The notes under the pieces are model-generated. The model was not told where the DNA came from, did no database searches, and saw only the letters and a program-made list of their open reading frames with translations. A stretch of 64,000 bases of DNA from assembly GCA_002803225.1 (NCBI GenBank), contig NXFV01000214.1, positions 1-64,000 of the forward strand, in the 5' to 3' direction. Positions 58,862-64,000 of the stretch are shown here, in pieces. This DNA comes from Gamarada debralockiae. Lineage: Eukaryota; Ascomycota; Leotiomycetes; Helotiales; Hyphodiscaceae. Made by a program: the position numbers and the translations under genes. Each line of letters opens with the position of its first letter. Positions within the stretch are counted from its first letter, which is position 1.

Positions 58862-59944
58862 TCAAAAGACCTCCGTTCCAACACGATGTCCAAACCATGA
58901 TCCAAGCTCATTGGAGTCCTTCTCCTTCTCACCATTGAAGAAGTCCGTCAACCTGATCGTCTCATCATCCTCTTCAATCGGCCAATCCACCTTCACAGCA
59001 ACTCCCTTCGCACCCAGCATATCCTTCGCCGTACCCCAACTAAACCGACACTCGCTGCCCCACCCAAAGACCGGATCCATATTCCTCTTCAACCAAGACG
59101 TACACCTTGCATCAGAAGGATATCCAGAACCCCAACTGTCTTCCTCCGCAACCTTCGCCTCGACTTTTGTCCCACTCACCTCCTCGTCCTCATCCTTCTC
59201 CTCAGGCTTACTAACATAACTTTCATATAAAACCTCCAACGCAGCATCTCTCGTAACCTTTGCGCACACACTCGCAGCACTGACGCAAGGATATAAACTA
59301 TCTGCCTTCTTCGCAACCGTGACATTGGCCGTAGGGAAGATCCTCTCCAGCCTCTTCTGATACGTTGCCGGATTTCCAATCGTATCTATGTAAATCTCCT
59401 TCACATTTACACCCTTTTTATACACCCCTTCTATTAATGCAATTGTCGCATCCATAGCTTGCGCATTGAGGTTATATGTCCCCGCAGGCTTCATCATGTT
59501 CGCACCAATGTCGCGCGCCGACATGATTTCAACTGCCCAACCGCATTGTGTGTAGAGATCTGTTTCTGGCGTGCAGAGCTTCTCCATGAGATTCGAGCGC
59601 ACGGTAGGTGTGAGAACTTTGCTATCGTCAAAGTGGTGAGTTTTGCGAAGGAGAGGATCGGAGAGTTCTAGTGGGAGGTAGAAGAGTCCGTACACCATGG
59701 GACCGAGGACTGGACCTCGTCCTGCTTCGTCAACGCCTAATGCGCATGCTGGGCCTGGTTTTGCAGATTCGGGAGAGTCTGGGGATTCAGGGTTTGGTGT
59801 AGGGAGGAGCGTTGGAGGAACGGTTGAGTAATGTGTGTATGACGCGCCGGAGAAGAGGTGTTCGTGGTTGATTGAGGGTGCTATAAAGACATCTGAGGCT
59901 GGAGCTTCGAGGGGAGGGTCTTCTTCCATTTGGGAGTCTGCCAT
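58862..59944 (-). CDS. RNH201: ribonuclease H2 catalytic subunit A
   Basis: A single exon of 360 residues. After a 65-residue disordered start come the type 2 RNase H motifs: CALGVDEAGRGPVLGPMVYG (DEAGRG, catalytic Asp-Glu), HHFDDSKVLT, KEIYIDTIGNPATY (third acidic residue), VAKKADSLYPCVSAASVCAK with VTRDAALE (catalytic Asp), and SGYPSDARCTSWLKRN. The enzyme removes ribonucleotides and RNA primers from DNA in the nucleus. There is a lysine/glutamate insert at about 250-275 (EEKDEDEEVSGTK). Length is slightly above the usual 300-320. Confidence 0.95.
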   Translation of the reverse strand: MADSQMEEDPPLEAPASDVFIAPSINHEHLFSGASYTHYSTVPPTLLPTPNPESPDSPESAKPGPACALGVDEAGRGPVLGPMVYGLFYLPLELSDPLLRKTHHFDDSKVLTPTVRSNLMEKLCTPETDLYTQCGWAVEIMSARDIGANMMKPAGTYNLNAQAMDATIALIEGVYKKGVNVKEIYIDTIGNPATYQKRLERIFPTANVTVAKKADSLYPCVSAASVCAKVTRDAALEVLYESYVSKPEEKDEDEEVSGTKVEAKVAEEDSWGSGYPSDARCTSWLKRNMDPVFGWGSECRFSWGTAKDMLGAKGVAVKVDWPIEEDDETIRLTDFFNGEKEKDSNELGSWFGHRVGTEVF

Positions 59945-60447
59945 TTTGAATTATTTTTCTGTGAAAAATTGATCTTCGTGGGGTTTTTAGGATTGATTCG
60001 AGTACAAAATCTAGACGCGTTTAGGGGACGCGACGTGACAAGAAGCCGGAGAGCAGGGGTGACTTTAGCTGACATCCGAGACCCCTTTTGCTGCAGGACA
60101 GCATGGATCATGATTTAAGGTGTGGGAATATCCCCTACGCGAGACGCCCTTTCAACTTTACTACTGTAAGTGCCGATTCCCCACCTCTAACGAATCGTAT
60201 TATGTCGAGTGCAATGATGTGGAAAACCGAGACTTTAACTTCACCAAGTTGTATCAACTCTCCTACGTATGATGCTTCATTCGAAAGCCATCAACCATTT
60301 CAAGATCTAATCTCCCGGATATCCCAATTTGGAAGACTGTGCCCGTGATTGCGGCGCAGATACAAGGGCTTGGCTGACAACATCGCGACCCTCTTCTTCT
60401 ACACCCTCATCTCTTGTCCCACGTTATTGCGAGGTAAGAACAATAAT
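59945..60447. promoter_or_regulatory. divergent intergenic region between RNH201 and the Ste24-like gene
   Basis: About 500 bases with both promoters. A short plus-strand ORF at 60088-60348 has no family resemblance. A run of 12 C residues lies in the first intron just downstream (60475-60484 region). Confidence 0.45.
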
Positions 60448-61894
60448 ATGGATCTCGCCCAGGTGAATAGAGTGCCCCCCCCCCAAAAATTCCGAGTTAC
60501 GTGCTAATACGCGCAGCGGCTTGATGGCACTAAAGATGGATGCCCGTACCCATGGAAGACCATTGTTATTTGTGCAGCCGTTGGACAATTCGCGTTCGAG
60601 ACCTATGTAAACTGGCGTCAACTCCGAGTCCTTCGACGATGGACCGTCCAAAGCGAAAATGAAATTCGGGCATGGAATATCAAAAGGACCCGATTCCGCA
60701 TATTCAGCTCGTTCTGTTCTATGATCCAAGTTTTTGTCCTCATAGGTCTGGATGCCGTTCCAGCGCTGTGGAGATTTGTGGTAGAGAGGGAAAAACTACT
60801 GCTCGAAGGCACTGACTTGCCTCATCTCTATCTATCGAACGACTTCGACAGGAGCGCTATATTTATGATCTATTGTTATATCGCGTTCCTGGTCATCAAC
60901 CTGCCGACATACTTCTACCGGACATTGATTTTGAAAGAGAGGGTTATTAGAGACTTCTATTCGTGCAAGAATCGCAATTGGGCTATCCACGATATTGCCA
61001 AAGGCCGGCCTGTTCCAGCAGCAATGCTGTTCACTGGGATGTGTGTCCTGGAGTTCAAGATCTTTGGGCTCAAATTCGATGGTAACTACGTACTGGGTGT
61101 TGGGGCCTTGCAGTTGCTCTTCATCATTCTCTACCCCGCTCTCACACAACCCAAACGGAAAACACTCTCTGTCATGGAACCCGGACGGACCAAGGATGCC
61201 ATCGAAGAGTTGGCCATTGCTGCCAAATTCCCTCTTAAGAACACGTACGTTATCGATGACCAAGATAGGCAAGGTGTTCAAGTCTTTGGTCTACCAAGGA
61301 GGAAGTACATCGCCATCTCGAAGGCCATGATTGAAGAAGGCAATCTGGACGATATTGTCGGCTTTACTGCTCATGCAATGGCTTCGTGGAAGTACTCAAA
61401 TGGGTTCAGAGTCTTCTGTGTTGGTCAACTTTATTTCAACACGACGTGGACCTACTTGGTACTTTTTGTAAATGAACGTTCAAACTACGATGCATTTGGC
61501 TTCAAGAATGAATACCCGAGGATGGCGGCTATCGTCATCTTCACTATCGGCTTTGCGCCGTTTATGACTGCAATATTCGGCCTCAATACCAATTACATGG
61601 GACGCAAGAACGACTTCATAGCTGGTGAGTTTTCTCTCTACAGATCTGGAAATGAACACTGATCACCCCTCTTTAGACAAATACGCCGCCGATCTAGGAC
61701 ACTTCTCCGCTCTCACCGGTGCTCTCCTCAGGAAGCAATCCGCCGACGGGAACGGAGACATTGACGCCTTGTTCTCCGTGTATTATAATCCGGCTCCAGC
61801 ACTGTCTGAAAGACTAGCAGCGTTGGAGAAGCTGAGAGAAGAGAAGGACATGAAGGATGAGGGGTTGATTTCGTTGTCTGGGGATGAGAAGTAG
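60448..61894 (+). CDS. Ste24-like membrane protein with degenerate zinc-protease motif
   Basis: Exons 60448-60462, 60517-61624 and 61677-61894 give 446 residues. The order matches CAAX prenyl protease Ste24: YPWKTIVICAAVGQFAFETY, WRQLRVLRRW, several membrane helices (FMIYCYIAFLVINLPTYFY, VGALQLLFIILYPAL), FPLKNTYVIDDQDRQGVQVF, GLPRRKYIAISKAMIEEG, FGFKNEYPRM and PALSERLAALEKL. Where Ste24 has the zinc-binding HELGH, this protein reads FTAHAMASWK. The third ligand region (EFQAD in Ste24) is DFIADKYA. The catalytic Glu and the second His are gone, so it cannot be a standard metalloprotease. The gene is otherwise intact, which suggests a conserved non-catalytic paralogue. Confidence 0.75.
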
Positions 61895-62501
61895 TAACGC
61901 TTTGCTGGTGTCCAGTGTTCAACTGCCATTCCTGGCTATTTCCTGTACATAATTTCACAGCTCCAGCTTGCCATGTGTTCAAGTATCTATTAAATAAACC
62001 CTTGCCTGGCCTCCAGCCAAAAATCATGATATACTTTACATTCCCGTTTCCAGTGGCGATTAGAAAGCAGTCATGTTCCAGAGACAGATGTGCCTGATCA
62101 TGCGCTTACTCATCTAGACGCAGGGGTAGAGAATCCAAATATTGAACTCCTGTGAAGGAATGTGCTCATCTCATATCTCTAAGTGAAAATACTCTTGTAC
62201 TATTCACAACATCCTCTTCTGAAAGTAACTCCATACCGTTCTGAGAAAAGGGGCGCCAGACACTTCCCTTTGTTGGTCGCAGCCTCAGGCATATCAGCAT
62301 GACCCGGCGCGTTTCCAGCAAAACATCTTGGACGCGGATGATAACCCCCACGTCAACATCACCCAGTTTGTTTCGCAACGACACCAATTCCTGCGCAACT
62401 ACGTCGGCGCAGACTTGCAAATACTACCAGCTTTGGGTATAACGTTTGCATTTGAGTCCACACAACATCTGTTCCTGAAGCACCGCGCAGAGCAGCGTAT
62501 C
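61895..62501. other. intergenic, promoter side of CENP-C
   Basis: About 600 bases with no firm gene. The last 150 bases should be the MIF2 promoter and leader. Confidence 0.45.
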
Positions 62502-64000
62502 ATGGCTCCACAAGCAGCACTACGCGCCTCGCGCAAACCCCGCGAGAATCGATACATCTTTGATCTTGGTGTAAAAGGAAGGCAAGCGAACTTCTGTCCC
62601 GGGCTTTGCGCGCACCTAACATCTCTCCAGGAAAACCGGACTAACACTCCCGGATACTGGCATTCGAGATGAGAATGGTTTAGAACCCATGGACCACTTG
62701 TTTTCTTCTCCTGAGAAATCCGCTGGCAGAGACAGGAGAGCGAATGGAAATCAAAAGAACGCAAATGCAATTATATCGAGTGATGATATGGATATAGGCG
62801 AAAGTATGTCAACATTCAGATCAGCGCTTGTCTTGTATGCTCATGTTTCGATAGGTACTATCCCTGAACCTACCGCTATTCTCAACGAACGACAAAGTAT
62901 GCGAATGCCTCCACCACGCTCTAAGTCTCCGATCAAAACATTTTTACAATCACCAGCAAGAAGAAATCCATCCCTCGGTCCCGTCTCTTCCCCAGTCCAA
63001 GGTTCGATCGTAGCTCCCAAAACTGCATCCATGACTGCTTCTGTTCGCAGGAAGCTGGATTTCTCTACCGAAGATCTCGAGGCGAACGCACTGGAATCAT
63101 CACAAACGAACAGTTCCCCACAGAAGCGGGCAGGTTCGTCCAGCACGAAAGCAACGTCTAAGCTCACGAACTCTACGAAGCACCCAGCATTAAAACCATC
63201 TGCTCTCAGCTACGAAGATGAAAGGGAGGATTCCGAACAGATGGAGGATGATACTGTACTTGATAACGGAGGAGACTCATTTCAAATGGTCAATGGTGAT
63301 TACGATGAAGACGTTGAACAAATCGAGGAAGAGCAACCTGAGTCTGAACCAGAACTTGAACCACAACCCGCCAAGAAAGGACGAGGCAGACACAAAGCAA
63401 AGGGCAAGGAGAACGGGATGGAACCTGCCGCAGATCCTGAGCCAGAACTTGAAGCTGAGCCGGAACCAGAGCCGGAAGTTGAAGTTGAACCTGAACCTAC
63501 CATTAAAGCTGGCAAAAAGGGCCGCGGTAAAACAAGGAAGGACCCGCCAGCAGAAGAAGACGTTGACGAGCCACCAGCCAAAAGAACGCGAAATTCCCTT
63601 GAAGGCGCTGAGCCTGTGCCTAAGCCTGCCGCGAAAGGCAAGTCTGCTAAGTCCACGAAGACTACGAAAGACGCTCCAGCACCGAAACCGAAAGCTTCCG
63701 GCAAAAAGCCCAAACTAGCTACTATTGCAGAAGCCGAGTCGCCGGACATTCAACGGGGACCTCCCTTGCCAAGGAACAATCGTGGTTTATTCATCCTTCG
63801 ACGTGAGACGCCAAAGGAAGGGACTACTTTCAAACAAACACGTTATGGTCGAAACTCTATCAAGCCCGTAGCGTGGTGGAAAAACGAACGCATCGAGTAT
63901 TCAGAAGACGAGGCTGATGACGGCAACAGCAAGTTCCTTTTAACCAGAATCAAAGAGGTCCTGCGTAAGGATGAGGTCGAGGACACACACCCAAAGAGAA
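62502..64000 (+). CDS. MIF2: inner-kinetochore protein CENP-C (Mif2), 3' end outside window
   Basis: Exons 62502-62581, 62631-62803 and 62855 to the window end. The N-terminus MAPQAALRASRKPRENRYIF joins over a GC-AG intron to GVKGRKTGLTLPDTGIRDEN and MDHLFSSPEKSAG, the Mis12-binding block of fungal Mif2. The middle is long, acidic and lysine-rich (EPEPEPEVEVEPEP, AKKGRGK). Near the end comes the CENP-C motif GRNSIKPVAWWKNERIEY, which binds CENP-A nucleosomes. The cupin dimerisation domain expected at the C-terminus lies beyond 64000. The protein bridges centromeric chromatin to the outer kinetochore. Confidence 0.9.

Noticed and set aside
1..64000. CRISPR arrays, operons, ribosome binding sites, phage genes
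   Set aside because: The DNA is eukaryotic (spliced genes throughout). No regularly spaced repeats of CRISPR type were seen.

Overview
The window looks like chromosomal DNA from a filamentous ascomycete, probably a Leotiomycete. This rests on short introns of about 45-60 bases with GTAAGT/GTATGT donors and CTAAC-like branch sites, and on fungal families such as Nic96, SEY1, VNX1, DUF3425 bZIP, Sfl1-type HSF, HET, 2EXR and LaeA-like proteins. The class-level call is inference from protein style, not from any search.

Layout. 1-3.2 kb: AT-rich, with a 12-base tandem repeat and broken genes (an F-box/LRR-like protein and a 2H 2'-5' RNA ligase-like protein). 3.6-5.7 kb: an intact ten-exon cytochrome P450 (-). 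7.0-12.4 kb: NIC96 (+) and a bZIP/DUF3425 regulator (+). 13.2 kb: a frame-disrupted small cysteine-rich secreted-type ORF. 14.0-18.3 kb: an FGGY pentulose kinase (-) and proteasome ATPase RPT6 (-). 18.9-24.3 kb: a VNX1-type cation/H+ exchanger (+) and a GRE2-like reductase (+). 24.5-26.6 kb: a five-exon F-box protein (-). 28.2-30.2 kb: an Sfl1-like HSF (+).

31.4-43.1 kb is an accessory and decaying stretch: a frameshifted LaeA-like methyltransferase, a proline/RS-rich broken gene, an acyltransferase-3 remnant, a Harbinger-like non-autonomous element with TAA target duplications, clustered ATCGAT palindromes, a broken HET gene, an RNase H-2EXR fusion with one in-frame stop, a long inverted repeat and a broken 5' copy of BUD13. 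43.6-48.0 kb: a one-TM hypothetical protein, LSC2 (-) and a DUF3245-like protein (+) sharing a 262-base divergent promoter. 48.9-50.0 kb: a decayed E2/UBC-domain gene. 50.5-52.2 kb: an amino-acid/GABA/choline-type permease (-). 54.2-62 kb: SEY1 (+), an orphan coding-like exon, RNH201 (-) and a Ste24-like membrane protein whose zinc-protease motif is lost. 62.5-64 kb: CENP-C/Mif2, running off the window end.

There is no operon logic and no secondary-metabolite cluster. Conserved housekeeping genes (nuclear pore, proteasome, TCA cycle, ER fusion, kinetochore, RNase H2) alternate with accessory genes, many of which carry a single recent lesion. The most interesting items are the Ste24 pseudo-protease, the RNase H-2EXR gene with its lone stop, the partial BUD13 and UBC gene copies, and the TAA-flanked element. 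Exon boundaries were worked out by hand from splice consensus and reading-frame continuity.
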